Part shown: positions 1 through 7,103 of the stretch, piece after piece
Layout of the letters: the number at the start of each line of letters is the position of its first letter
Position numbering within the stretch: the stretch's first letter is position 1
Source of the DNA: Elusimicrobiota bacterium
GTDB lineage: Bacteria; Elusimicrobiota; Elusimicrobia; UBA1565
Length of the DNA stretch: 64,000 nucleotides
Direction: 5' to 3'
Assembly (NCBI GenBank): GCA_003450735.1
Contig: DMEZ01000037.1
Coordinates: 1 to 64,000, forward strand
Notes under the pieces: model-generated
Database searches by the model: none
Seen by the model: the letters and a program-made list of their open reading frames with translations, nothing else
What the model was told of the DNA's origin: nothing
Made by a program: the position numbers and the translations under genes

Positions 1-203
1 ATCTTCAGATAGTTGAGCTGGCCCTGCGTCGCCTTCTCGCCAGCGCTGCCATTGCTGTGCCCGTTCCCATTACCGCCATTCTTGTTTATCTCAACGGTTC
101 GCCTGTCTTTGGCGACATTGGTCAAGATTGAAAGAGCCACGTCCTTGTCGCTGACTCTCGACATTAGATCGTTGTACGTTTGTATATATCCATCAGCTTC
201 CAT
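1..203 (-). CDS. Partial unknown protein with DKDVAL/AKDRR module (3' end cut by window edge)
   Basis: The gene starts at the ATG ending at 203 and runs off the left edge, so only the first 67 residues are visible. A textbook AAGGAGGTGA site lies just before the ATG. The first 35 residues (YIQTYNDLMSRVSDKDVAL onward to AKDRR) closely resemble the complete 42-residue protein encoded just upstream. A Gly/Asn-rich linker follows, then a stretch like EKATQGQLNYLK, which recalls the ATxKQxxYL motifs at the C-termini of some phage and plasmid proteins. The family is not recognised. It is the last visible gene of a leftward operon. Function unknown; that it is coding is well supported by the start signal and the paralogy. 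Confidence 0.7.
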   Translation of the reverse strand, partial: MEADGYIQTYNDLMSRVSDKDVALSILTNVAKDRRTVEINKNGGNGNGHSNGSAGEKATQGQLNYLK

Positions 204-258
204 TGTCCTTCACCTCCTTTCAGTTTTCTGGAAAACATCAAGTCTGTCATCAAATACA

Positions 259-387
259 TCATTCTCTCTCCTCAAGCTCTGCCCGCCTGTCCTTGGCAGT
301 CTCAACCAGGATCACAAGCGCGACATCCTTATCCGTCACATAGCTCAGGATTTCACGGTATTCGCTTATGTACTCTTCAAAGCCCAT
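259..387 (-). CDS. Small unknown protein, 42 aa, paralogue of the next gene
   Basis: This short frame encodes 42 residues beginning MGFEEYISEYREIL. Residues 6-36 align with the N-terminal part of the next gene in the operon, with DKDVAL, IL and AKDRR in the same register. The pair looks like a tandem duplication in which this copy kept only the module and lost the Gly/Asn linker and tail. It starts 5 nt after the stop of the upstream 72-residue gene, consistent with one transcript. A weak purine run (GAAGAAG) precedes the ATG. The motif is acidic and probably helical. No function can be assigned; the sequence similarity to its neighbour is the main evidence that it is real. Confidence 0.6.
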   Translation of the reverse strand: MGFEEYISEYREILSYVTDKDVALVILVETAKDRRAELEERE

Positions 388-392
388 CTTCT

Positions 393-611
393 TCAATGGC
401 TCTCCGCCAGCAGCTTCTCGCACAGTTCCTTTAGCTTCCCGAATTCATCCGCGGTAAATAGCCAGTCCTGACTCATGTTCGTTGCTATGCTTTCCTGAAC
501 AATCTCCCATGCCTCTTCGTCGTTCTCCGCCTCGATTCTTTCCCCGAACACACCGTCACAGCCGAGTTCTCTTGAAATGACAAAGTAGGGCTTCATTTTG
601 TGTTTTGCCAT
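393..611 (-). CDS. Small unknown protein, 72 aa
   Basis: A 72-residue acidic protein starting MAKHKMKPYFVISRELG. Its ATG overlaps the stop codon of the upstream DUF2958 gene by one base (TAATG), so the two are probably translationally coupled. The N-terminal third looks like beta strands (KPYFVISRE) and the rest like amphipathic helices rich in Glu (EAENDEEAWEIVQESI). No transmembrane segment, cysteine motif or catalytic signature is visible. It sits in a leftward set of at least five genes typical of integrative-element cargo. I do not recognise the family. Confidence 0.7.
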   Translation of the reverse strand: MAKHKMKPYFVISRELGCDGVFGERIEAENDEEAWEIVQESIATNMSQDWLFTADEFGKLKELCEKLLAESH

Positions 612-940
612 TACCAGCAGCCGCCCTCCTCGACTATCTTCTGAATCTCGGATACCTTTGTTGGCGTCCAGTGGCCATCAAAATCAACCTCAAAGACCCC
701 TTTGGCTTTGAGTGCTTTCAGCTCCCGAAAGCTGATGTATCCCCATTCGGCCATTCCGCTGCCTGGGAACAATATCGCAAATCCGAAATACGCATCCTCC
801 CCGTCATACTCCGTTATGTACCAGTCGCAACCCCCTAGGAAGAAGTGGGCATGCACGATTTTGTCTCGTGTATGCTCCCCATCCTGCGAATAAAGCGGGG
901 GGAGTTTGACAAGTTCTCCCCTTGTTGGCTCATTCCACAT
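611..940 (-). CDS. DUF2958 family protein
   Basis: The protein (109 residues from the ATG ending at 940) begins MWNEPTRGELVKLPPLY and contains DKIVHAHFFLGGCDWYITE and AEWGYISFREL, which match the hallmark blocks of the DUF2958 family. The family is common on plasmids and integrative elements and has no established biochemical role. A longer frame reaches back to 1054, but the ATG at 940 is preferred: GGGAGGAG lies just upstream and the family normally starts with MWN. The start overlaps the end of the preceding 98-residue gene by 11 nt, and its own stop overlaps the next start. Family length is about 100-120 residues, so it looks complete. Confidence 0.9.
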   Translation of the reverse strand: MWNEPTRGELVKLPPLYSQDGEHTRDKIVHAHFFLGGCDWYITEYDGEDAYFGFAILFPGSGMAEWGYISFRELKALKAKGVFEVDFDGHWTPTKVSEIQKIVEEGGCW

Positions 941-1226
941 TTTCGCTCCTCCCGCTTCCCTCAAGCAAAATTGCACGCTGCTCGAAGAAATCCATCCGCT
1001 TCTGGCTGTCCGCGTAACCTTCAACGCTCTCCCTGGCCAGCCATTCCAGCTCATCCTCTGTCAGAGAGTCGACGGCGCTATTAAGCGCCTCGACATCTGC
1101 TCTGTATCTGAACTGCTGTTTCAACACCCATCTGCTTGCGATGACTTTCTGCTTCCGGAACTTCTCGCCATTCGAAAGCCATCCAACCACATCATCCTCA
1201 ATCCTCAACTTATTTTGTCCATTCAT
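930..1226 (-). CDS. Unknown protein, 98 aa, first gene of leftward operon
   Basis: A 98-residue protein beginning MNGQNKLRIEDDVVGWLSNGEK, with a very strong AAGGAGGTGA site 7 nt before the ATG. It is mostly charged and helical, with no membrane segment or cysteine motif. Its last codons overlap the start of the DUF2958 gene by 11 nt, making it the head of the leftward operon that continues to the window edge. I do not recognise the family. A small DNA-binding or scaffolding protein would fit the size and charge, but nothing in the sequence proves that. Confidence 0.75.
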   Translation of the reverse strand: MNGQNKLRIEDDVVGWLSNGEKFRKQKVIASRWVLKQQFRYRADVEALNSAVDSLTEDELEWLARESVEGYADSQKRMDFFEQRAILLEGSGRSENVE

Positions 1227-1603
1227 TTTGATTCACCTCCTTGTAAATCATCTCGACCATCAAATGGCCTACACACTACCGAAGGCCAGCGACGGCCGCT
1301 TGCGCTGTCGCTTCAGCGGAAGCGCGGCCTCAAGGAGGGAAAGACTTAAATTGACCGAATGGTGAGGAGGCCAGAATGCCCGGCTGACGAATCCGCTAGC
1401 CCCTGCGGCGGATCATTTATGTCTTTCAGCGCTGGAGCTCAACCCCGAAGGGTAAGAATGCCTGGGCAGCATTCGCGCCGTGGATAACCTGCCCGGAATG
1501 AGGGCGCGGCGCGCTATTTTACCGCGATTGTACGCGTTGATAATGTCCTCAAGAATGCCATGCGACGGAATGTTAGAATCGCCTCGAGAGTGGAGGCTTA
1601 AAG
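1227..1603. other. 377-bp gap between divergent genes
   Basis: The gap separates the leftward operon from the rightward 90-residue gene, so it should hold divergent promoters. I see several GC-rich inverted segments between about 1299 and 1330 (AGCGAC with GTCGCT, GGCCGC with GCGCGGCC) and a CCGC/GCGG hairpin near 1392-1412. No convincing -35/-10 pair or operator stands out on either strand. No gene-like frame is present. Confidence 0.4.
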
Positions 1604-1876
1604 ATGGGAAACTTCAACGCCGATGACTTCCAGAAGAAACTATTCTTGCAGTTAAAAGGCAAGACCTGGGAGAACAGCAATCAATTGATGGAGAAAATGC
1701 ACGATGCTGCTGTGTCCCTGGAGCCAAGTCCCGAAGAAATGTTGTTGGCATGGTCAAAATTGGGATTCATAATCGCAGCCAATATCGAAAGAGAGCATCA
1801 GTCCATAGATGCTGAACATGCTGTTCTGAAGGGAGCTCTTGACTGGCTGGCCAAGCATCCAACTGGGCCACATTGA
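1604..1876 (+). CDS. Unknown protein, 90 aa
   Basis: A 90-residue protein starting MGNFNADDFQKKLFLQLKGK, with a GGAGG element 9 nt before the ATG. The sequence is soluble-looking, with an amphipathic helical middle and a motif SPEEMLLAWSKLGF around residues 41-54. There are no cysteines and no clear catalytic motif. It stands alone on the plus strand between two leftward operons, so it is probably monocistronic. The family is not recognised and no function is proposed. Confidence 0.65.
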   Translation: MGNFNADDFQKKLFLQLKGKTWENSNQLMEKMHDAAVSLEPSPEEMLLAWSKLGFIIAANIEREHQSIDAEHAVLKGALDWLAKHPTGPH

Positions 1877-1970
1877 TCCAGGCGCTGGCGAGAATCCCTT
1901 TCCATTGCTTGCGGCAGATGACCGGAGCCCCCGACATATTCATGATGAAGGGATTCCTATAACTGGTCAG

Positions 1971-2924
1971 CTATTGTTTTACCCTAATGAGCTCTTCTTC
2001 AGAAATCTCTATGGTCCTGAGGGGGCCGCGTTTCGAAGCCGACTCCTGCTCCTCGCATAGATCAATGACGAGTACAAAGATTGTCTTGTTGTTGTGCGTC
2101 ATGCAAGGAACGGACTGCTCTTGGGCGGCGAATGGGAACCGGATGTCCTCCGGGCAGAACTTAAAGACGACCAAGTACCCGAACGGCTCATTGAAGTCAA
2201 CGGTGTAGGAGTAAATCTGATTGAAGGCGTTGATGAGATAATGCTTCCCCTTGTCTGAAGTAAAGACCTTGGCATCAGCGACCAAGCGCTCTGGCCCTGT
2301 CTGGGCCCCAACCAGATCTGCAATCCCGGACGCTGACCGAGGCTCGATTGAGAACTCGATTCCCTGCTCGAAGAGATATTCGTACAAGTCATACGCGAGG
2401 TTCTTTTCTCCCTGTTGGGTGTCCGCGTTCCATAGTGCCGCAAGCCTGCTCCGCCGAAACCATTCGCAACGATGCTTGTAGCGCTTTAGCTGAGCGAGAA
2501 TTGCTCGCTGATCGTCGAGTTGTTCGTCAATGTAATCGTATAAGGGCTCAAGGAATATTGAACGAAACGATTCTACACTTGCGTCGTCCTTTGAGTCCCG
2601 GTCGTACCGGTGGCCTACTGAACCCTCGATACCTTGGTCTGTATGGGCGACACACTTCTTGATCACGAAGTATGACGCGGCAACGATTTCCATCTCCGTG
2701 CTAAAGCCGGGTGTCTGACCTTGTAGGATTTTGTCAGCCTCCGCCGCCATCTCTGGCTTCTTCTTTTCAAGCTCTTCCAGTACTGAGGACAGAAGAGAAT
2801 CTCCCTGAAGGAATCCCCAGTACTGCTTGAGGCCGAGGTGGAACAGCTGAAGGCCTGTCGAGTTCAGTCGGCGCGTGCGCTTTTGAAGCTTGTATCGGAG
2901 ACTTCGAATCAGTTCGTTATTCAT
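1971..2924 (-). CDS. Unknown protein with PD-(D/E)XK-like C-terminal signature
   Basis: A 317-residue protein. The N-terminal half is helical (a KRYKHRCEWFRR block near residue 150). The second half contains GIADLVGAQ, then about ten residues, then LVADAKVF, near residues 205-228. The D...(D/E)-x-K spacing and predicted strand pattern resemble the core of PD-(D/E)XK nucleases; a conserved YTVDFNEPFGYLVVFKF block follows. The gene lies 7 nt downstream of a zinc-ribbon gene, so the two are probably co-expressed and may act together. DNA cleavage in element defence or maintenance is an inference from the fold signature only. The length and internal conservation suggest an intact gene. Confidence 0.75.
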   Translation of the reverse strand: MNNELIRSLRYKLQKRTRRLNSTGLQLFHLGLKQYWGFLQGDSLLSSVLEELEKKKPEMAAEADKILQGQTPGFSTEMEIVAASYFVIKKCVAHTDQGIEGSVGHRYDRDSKDDASVESFRSIFLEPLYDYIDEQLDDQRAILAQLKRYKHRCEWFRRSRLAALWNADTQQGEKNLAYDLYEYLFEQGIEFSIEPRSASGIADLVGAQTGPERLVADAKVFTSDKGKHYLINAFNQIYSYTVDFNEPFGYLVVFKFCPEDIRFPFAAQEQSVPCMTHNNKTIFVLVIDLCEEQESASKRGPLRTIEISEEELIRVKQ

Positions 2925-2931
2925 TGGGCAC

Positions 2932-3168
2932 CTATGACCGAATGTTGATTGTCATTCCTTTGAGCGTATTATTCAGTTCTTCTATCGCCCGCCTGAATCG
3001 ATGAATAGTCTTGCGACATTCGTTCATCTGATCGTCCAGCTGGATATTGCGTTTGCATCCGCCGCAGATTACGATGTCTCGCAACCTAGCCTGCTTCAAG
3101 AATATGGTGTTGTAGAAGCTGCAATTGGGGCAGGGAAACTCTATTGGATGCTTGTCGAGCCGAATCAC
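2932..3168 (-). CDS. Small zinc-ribbon protein
   Basis: A 78-residue protein read from a GTG start at 3168 (MIRLDKHPIEFPCPNC). Two Cys pairs, CPNC near residue 13 and CGGC near residue 35, form a zinc ribbon. A C-terminal amphipathic, coiled-coil-like helix follows (RKTIHRFRRAIEELN). It is directly upstream of the PD-(D/E)XK-like gene with a 7-nt gap, so the pair is probably one transcript. Zinc ribbons of this size commonly bind nucleic acid or partner proteins; here it may be an accessory of the nuclease-like protein. No strong Shine-Dalgarno is visible before the GTG, so the start is less certain than the frame. Confidence 0.75.
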   Translation of the reverse strand: MIRLDKHPIEFPCPNCSFYNTIFLKQARLRDIVICGGCKRNIQLDDQMNECRKTIHRFRRAIEELNNTLKGMTINIRS

Positions 3169-3376
3169 ATTTGCATTTTACGATACCTGAAGCCAGCAGG
3201 GGCGTCGTAGGATGGCGTATCACGCTTCGGAGTTATTTATCCAAAGGTGTAGGGGCCACGCGCAGGCGTGAACCTCTTTTTATTCCTTACGGTTGTAAAT
3301 CGGAACCCCCGGCACAGTCCCAGTTATCTAAAACTACCAGAGAAAGATATTTATACGAGCTGCTCTTGGATCCTGC

Positions 3377-3610
3377 ATGGAAAGCAGAACATTCACAGCA
3401 GTGCTCCATAGGGAAGAGGACATGTATGTTGCTGAATGTCCCGAAGTCGGTACCGTGAGCCAGGGCGTGAGCATTGAAGAGGCAGTCAACAATCTTAAGG
3501 AAGCGACCGGACTCTATCTGGAGGAATTCCCATTAGAGGGGCCAGAGAAGCCTCTAATGACGATATTTGAGGTAAAAGATGTCAAGGCCAAGAAGAGTGT
3601 CCGGGCATGA
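3377..3610 (+). CDS. hicB: HicB-family antitoxin (short form)
   Basis: The 77-residue product starts MESRTFTAVLHREEDMYVAECPEVGTVSQG and continues with SIEEAVNNLKEATGLYLEE, the characteristic partial RNase-H-like fold of HicB/UPF0150 antitoxins. It ends soon after the fold and has no recognisable C-terminal DNA-binding domain, which many HicB proteins carry. The following hicA overlaps it by 32 nt, so the order is antitoxin then toxin, the reverse of E. coli hicAB but common elsewhere. Its expected role is to bind and block HicA and repress the operon, stabilising the element. Without an HTH, autoregulation would need another mechanism. Confidence 0.9.
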   Translation: MESRTFTAVLHREEDMYVAECPEVGTVSQGVSIEEAVNNLKEATGLYLEEFPLEGPEKPLMTIFEVKDVKAKKSVRA

Positions 3611-3809
3611 GGTCGTAAAGATTCTCTGCAATCGATTTGGATTCTATGTGAGCGGGAGATCTGGAAGCCATGTCCGACTTGCCAAGGAGACCCCAACAGG
3701 AAAAATCGGTTGCGTCGTTCCTATGCATCCTGAATTGAAGACAGGCACTCTCAAAGGAATTCTCAGGCAAGCCAAGATATCAGAGGAGCAGTATTTGGCA
3801 GAGCTTTGA
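3579..3809 (+). CDS. hicA: HicA-family mRNA interferase toxin
   Basis: A 76-residue basic protein with the HicA/YcfA double-stranded-RNA-binding-like fold. It has a VVKILCNRFGFYVSGRSGSH segment with the active His in GSHVRL (about residue 31), then VPMHPELKTGTLKGILRQAKIS, a typical HicA C-terminus. Family members cleave mRNA when released from HicB. The start overlaps the antitoxin gene by 32 nt, which couples their translation. All landmark residues are present, so the toxin is predicted active. Such pairs are frequent stabilisers of integrative elements. Confidence 0.92.
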   Translation: MSRPRRVSGHEVVKILCNRFGFYVSGRSGSHVRLAKETPTGKIGCVVPMHPELKTGTLKGILRQAKISEEQYLAEL

Positions 3810-3836
3810 GCTGGCTCAGGGAGCTCTCTCGTAATT

Positions 3837-4235
3837 TCAGCGTCGTAGCCCACCAAAATAAACTCCCGCGGACGTATCAAAGCAATGCTCAGGCGTTGCC
3901 GTGAAATGTCCCGAGGCGCACACGCTCTGCTCATAACGCTCATCAGAATACTTGAAGAAACTATATTCCCATTCATCCTCGGATCCCAGATAGCCAAGCC
4001 GGCAAAGCTCCACAGGGGATGCTCCGAGAGGCGCGTAGCGCACCATTTGGATAGGACACACATCTTTCGTTCCACGCTCCAGGGCTGCCAGATAAGCATA
4101 ACGTCCATGGAAGCGTATGAGGATCATGGATATCTTCTGGCCCCATTTCCGTCTTGCATGCCGTAACAGGCGCGATTTCAAAGCCTCTCGAATAGGCTCA
4201 GGAATTGGGCATCGCGGATTTCTAACCCAAGTCAC
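3837..4235 (-). CDS. Unknown protein, 132 aa, last gene of zincin operon
   Basis: A 132-residue protein beginning MTWVRNPRCPIPEPIREALK. It is basic at the N-terminus (SRLLRHARRKWGQK) and has an aromatic, acidic segment (GSEDEWEYSFFKYSDERYEQS) in the second half. There is no signal peptide or membrane span. It starts 6 nt after the stop of the 250-residue gene, so it belongs to the leftward four-gene operon headed by the HEAAH metalloprotease-like gene. The family is not recognised; the start codon choice is moderately secure. Confidence 0.65.
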   Translation of the reverse strand: MTWVRNPRCPIPEPIREALKSRLLRHARRKWGQKISMILIRFHGRYAYLAALERGTKDVCPIQMVRYAPLGASPVELCRLGYLGSEDEWEYSFFKYSDERYEQSVCASGHFTATPEHCFDTSAGVYFGGLRR

Positions 4236-4241
4236 TATTCC

Positions 4242-4994
4242 TCACAGAGGATACACATTCCCAGTTTCAAGCATCTTCCAGTAATCATTCATCTTCCCTA
4301 TCGCCAAGCTCATGCCATCCCCTACTCGAGCCAACTTGGCCGCTTCAGCCGGCACTTGGACAGGCCCAATCTCCGCAGCCCCTTTCTTCGGCCTTGGTGA
4401 ATCCTCATAGTCCTCATCGACGGGAACCAACCATAAGGCCGTCGGTCCGACTCGGGTCACGGTGAAATAGCCATCCAGTATTTCCGTCGGCTGCTTGTGA
4501 TGGATTGCTTTTAAAACAGCTGCCTTCCGGGCGTAGGCTTTTGGATCTCGCCGCCATTCTTCGAATTTAGGCAAATCGCGTTGGGCAAACTCATATAGGA
4601 GCCTAGACAGCTTCTCGCATCGCTCCGGCTCACCCTTCAGCTCCTCAAACACCCTCGTCATTTCCCTGTGGACCTTTTCGCTGATGACAGCCTTTGCCCA
4701 CAACCATTCGACGAATTCCATGAGCATTGGCGCATATTCCGCCTTGTTGTCACAGATGACCTTCTGGATAATGAACCAAGACAAGAAATGGCGGAAGTGC
4801 CAGGCCTCAAGCTTTGAGATTTTGGCAAGGACGATCAAAGGCGCTTGCTCCACATTCGATTCCAACTCTCCGTAGCCGGCAAGGTAGTCATTAAACAGTC
4901 TCATGACTCCCTTTCGACTGTCTTTGGCCTTTCTATTCCCCTTTGCTTCCTTGATGAAGTCGGAAATGATGTCGCTGATTGTTTTCTGTCCCAT
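4242..4994 (-). CDS. Unknown protein, 250 aa, in zincin operon
   Basis: Read from the ATG at 4994 (MGQKTISDIISDFIKEAKGN) because AGGAG lies 6 nt upstream; a frame extension of five codons has no such site. The N-terminal 120 residues are alpha-helical and recall the SAM-like core-binding domain of tyrosine recombinases (RLFNDYLAGYGELE, WHFRHFLSWFII), but no catalytic domain follows. The C-terminal part is a mixed region containing VTRVGPTALWLVPVD and IGPVQVPAEAAKLARVGDGM. The ribosome site overlaps the stop region of the preceding 60-residue gene. Function unknown; the resemblance to a recombinase N-terminus is a weak inference. Confidence 0.7.
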   Translation of the reverse strand: MGQKTISDIISDFIKEAKGNRKAKDSRKGVMRLFNDYLAGYGELESNVEQAPLIVLAKISKLEAWHFRHFLSWFIIQKVICDNKAEYAPMLMEFVEWLWAKAVISEKVHREMTRVFEELKGEPERCEKLSRLLYEFAQRDLPKFEEWRRDPKAYARKAAVLKAIHHKQPTEILDGYFTVTRVGPTALWLVPVDEDYEDSPRPKKGAAEIGPVQVPAEAAKLARVGDGMSLAIGKMNDYWKMLETGNVYPL

Positions 4995-5002
4995 GCTATC
5001 TC

Positions 5003-5185
5003 CTACCAAGGTTCGAAGTGATATGAAATGTTGACCTTATGGTTCTGATGCGCCATGAGCTTTTGCAGAGTCGGGCTCGTTGTATTGTTCCATATCCTCT
5101 TCATCCCGAAGTAGAGAGACAGCTTGATCTTTTCTTTGCAGGCGAGGCATTCGATAACCATTTTCACACACCCTTGTCTTCCCAT
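5003..5185 (-). CDS. Small protein with a CLAC cysteine pair, 60 aa
   Basis: A 60-residue frame between the zincin gene and the 250-residue gene, with 2-nt and 8-nt gaps. It contains a CLACKEKIKLSLYF segment, half of a zinc-knuckle-like motif, and ends in an aromatic tail (ISYHFEPW). An alternative start is the second Met (MVIECLAC); neither start has a strong ribosome site. A different overlapping frame (5037-5234) is less plausible because it lacks a start signal and shares no obvious motif. The tight spacing with the neighbours is the main support. Confidence 0.5.
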   Translation of the reverse strand: MGRQGCVKMVIECLACKEKIKLSLYFGMKRIWNNTTSPTLQKLMAHQNHKVNISYHFEPW

Positions 5186-5187
5186 TC

Positions 5188-6135
5188 TTATGAAACCCGG
5201 CCGACGTGCCGACCACGCAGTCTCCGCTGTTCAACTACTGCCTCGCGAATAACTGCCCAGCCATTACGGGCTCTGGTCGCGGCAAGAACAAGCTCGGCAA
5301 TTTGCTCTCTCCCATCCTCAGGCTTGGGAAAGGAGGTGCCGTCTTTGACAAATCGCTCGGCGAAGGCTAGACGCACCTTGCGATCTGGCCTCTTGAGGAC
5401 ATTGGAGTAGGCCTCGCAGACGAAAGCGAACAGCTCACGAGAATCAAAGCGGACATCCAGAAATCTCTCTTGACCCCGTCTGACAGTCAATCCGAAGTTC
5501 TCGGGCTTGAGATAGTGAAGAAGATGCGCGGCCTCATGGATCACGACATCGCAGTAAGGATCAGCTTTCTTCTGCGCGGAAGGCTTCACATGCGCAAAGG
5601 CCCCAGCAGACAATCCATCCATCCCGAGCTTGAGTCCTCTTGGAGCCAAGCCGTAGTCATGGAAGTAGAGCCAGAGCACCTGCCAGGCTTCGCCTATCCA
5701 CGTCGTGGACATCTCCGCTTCCATCGCGGCCAAAGTCGTTTCATGGTTCAGGACGAAGACTCGGAGCCCGAGCTCGCGCAGGGCAACCTCTCTCCAGTCG
5801 GGCTGTATGAGACCATCGACCATTGGCCGGACCAAATTCTGAACACCGTCGGCCGTGACCGTGGGCACTCGCCTGGCCTCGGGAGGAAGATATCTGGCCA
5901 AGAGACAAAACAGATGCCTGAGAGCGGCGTATTTGCGCTTCTTTCGTTCTTGAGCGTTACGCATCCATTCCAGAATGTTTCCTTCGGGAACAGAATCCTC
6001 TGAAGCCTTCTCCCCTGTGCGGAGGAAAGCTTTTATGGCCCTTGCTTCCCGCTGATTGCCGGGAGAGGCATGTCCTGCCGCCTCTGCGATGCAGGAATCA
6101 ACGATCTGCCGAGGTGTTTTCCGGGAACTGGACAT
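5188..6135 (-). CDS. Zincin-like metalloprotease (HEAAH), operon head
   Basis: About 315 residues from the Met that begins MSSSRKTPRQIVDSC; the frame extends upstream to 6192 with two other ATGs and no clear ribosome site, so the start is uncertain. The core is DVVIHEAAHLLHYL near the middle of the chain, an HExxH zinc-binding motif. About 40 residues later ELFAFVCEAYS offers a Glu as third ligand. This is the gluzincin-like layout also seen in ImmA/IrrE-type peptidases, but the rest does not match a family I can name. No signal peptide, so it should act in the cytoplasm. It heads a tightly packed leftward operon of four genes. Confidence 0.75.
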   Translation of the reverse strand: MSSSRKTPRQIVDSCIAEAAGHASPGNQREARAIKAFLRTGEKASEDSVPEGNILEWMRNAQERKKRKYAALRHLFCLLARYLPPEARRVPTVTADGVQNLVRPMVDGLIQPDWREVALRELGLRVFVLNHETTLAAMEAEMSTTWIGEAWQVLWLYFHDYGLAPRGLKLGMDGLSAGAFAHVKPSAQKKADPYCDVVIHEAAHLLHYLKPENFGLTVRRGQERFLDVRFDSRELFAFVCEAYSNVLKRPDRKVRLAFAERFVKDGTSFPKPEDGREQIAELVLAATRARNGWAVIREAVVEQRRLRGRHVGRVS

Positions 6136-6248
6136 CGATGAAGAATACCAAAATGGGGACATCTCGAGCCCTGGGGAGGAAACGCGTCGCATAACAGTGG
6201 TGGCAAGTATACGATCTAAACTGCGAGCTGCCTTGCAGATACAAGGTG

Positions 6249-6809
6249 TTACTTGTAGTCAATATGCCAATAGCAGCTTTCGACACCTTTCCCTGTTCGA
6301 GTATAGACGTATGATTTGTCATTCTTGAACTCGACAGTCAGCAGCCCGTTATCCAGTTTCATTTGCCCGCCATTGAGCGCTTCCGGCGAGATTGAGAATG
6401 ATTCGGAAAGCCGAGTCTTGGCTAATTCAATGGCATCTTCCAGCTTCAATTCTCCCAATTCTTTAGCAGGCTCTGGACAATATCTGTCTACAAGGCGTCG
6501 TATCTGAATTACTAAAAGCACTCCGAGAAGATGCATGGTTGCGTTAATGGCGGGATCATGGAGAATAATGTTGATGAGGCCACTTTCTGCACTCGCCCCA
6601 TGTTCAAAGCGACTCTTTGTGACTGAAGACTCCCAACCATCTCCTTTTTCCTTGCAGATTATGTCTTCAACCTCACGAGCTAGATTATAGAAGTCTGACA
6701 CATCTGGAATGTCGTATACAAAAATCTGATAGTTGCCCACACATTCCGGTTTTGTACCGGCATAATTCCAGTTTTCTAGTTGTGTAATTGAAATCTTAAT
6801 TCTATCCAT
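6249..6809 (-). CDS. Unknown protein, 186 aa
   Basis: A 186-residue protein starting MDRIKISITQLENWNYAG, with CAGGAGATCCT just before the ATG, a convincing ribosome site. The middle holds a hydrophobic stretch (MHLLGVLLVIQIRRLVD) that may be a buried helix rather than a membrane span. The C-terminus is strand-rich (LLTVEFKNDKSYVYTRTG). Codon use and GC are lower than in its neighbours, in line with recent acquisition. The family is not recognised. It lies about 110 bp upstream of the zincin operon on the same strand, so co-transcription is possible. Confidence 0.7.
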   Translation of the reverse strand: MDRIKISITQLENWNYAGTKPECVGNYQIFVYDIPDVSDFYNLAREVEDIICKEKGDGWESSVTKSRFEHGASAESGLINIILHDPAINATMHLLGVLLVIQIRRLVDRYCPEPAKELGELKLEDAIELAKTRLSESFSISPEALNGGQMKLDNGLLTVEFKNDKSYVYTRTGKGVESCYWHIDYK

Positions 6810-6885
6810 AGGATCTCCTGATTGATTAACTGAATGGCGTTCTAAGTGCTGACAGAAATAGGCTCGTAAATGCTGGACAAACGAT

Positions 6886-7071
6886 TTAGATAACTCCTGC
6901 TTTGAGCATGGCCCATAAAGCTATAACCCCGAGCAGCACTAGGAGCAGCCACATCCACAGTTTCCGCGGCGCTGGCGCCGAGTCAATCTTGCCAGCCTCG
7001 GGCGTGCCACGCCGACGCCTTTCGATCTCGAGAAAGGCTTGCCGCTTAAAGTCCGGCTCATCGCGTTGCAT
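6886..7071 (-). CDS. Small C-terminally membrane-anchored protein, 61 aa
   Basis: Read from the ATG at 7071 (MQRDEPDFKRQAFLEIERRRR); a TTG-started frame reaches 7098. The first 40 residues are charged, and residues 41-60 form one hydrophobic helix (LWMWLLLVLLGVIALWAML), a likely tail anchor. The same frame stays open upstream without a start codon to about 7220, encoding ...ATDAWTEPYFKSESLKRLD. The visible gene could therefore be the 3' part of a larger, decayed gene whose 5' part is the neighbouring remnant. Function unknown. Confidence 0.55.
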   Translation of the reverse strand: MQRDEPDFKRQAFLEIERRRRGTPEAGKIDSAPAPRKLWMWLLLVLLGVIALWAMLKAGVI

Positions 7072-7103
7072 AGTCGCCGACAAATATATTCGATCCAAGC
7101 GCT

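Noticed and set aside
13..471. 152-codon plus-strand frame at the left edge
   Set aside because: Low-complexity Ser/Leu/Pro shadow of the leftward operon, whose genes have proper ribosome sites and mutual homology.
1392..1412. Half of the CCCCTGCGGCG palindrome inside the element
   Set aside because: Only one arm is present and no complementary arm follows, so it is probably chance.
5037..5234. 65-codon minus-strand frame overlapping the CLAC-motif gene
   Set aside because: No ribosome site and it overlaps the zincin gene end; the other frame fits operon spacing better.
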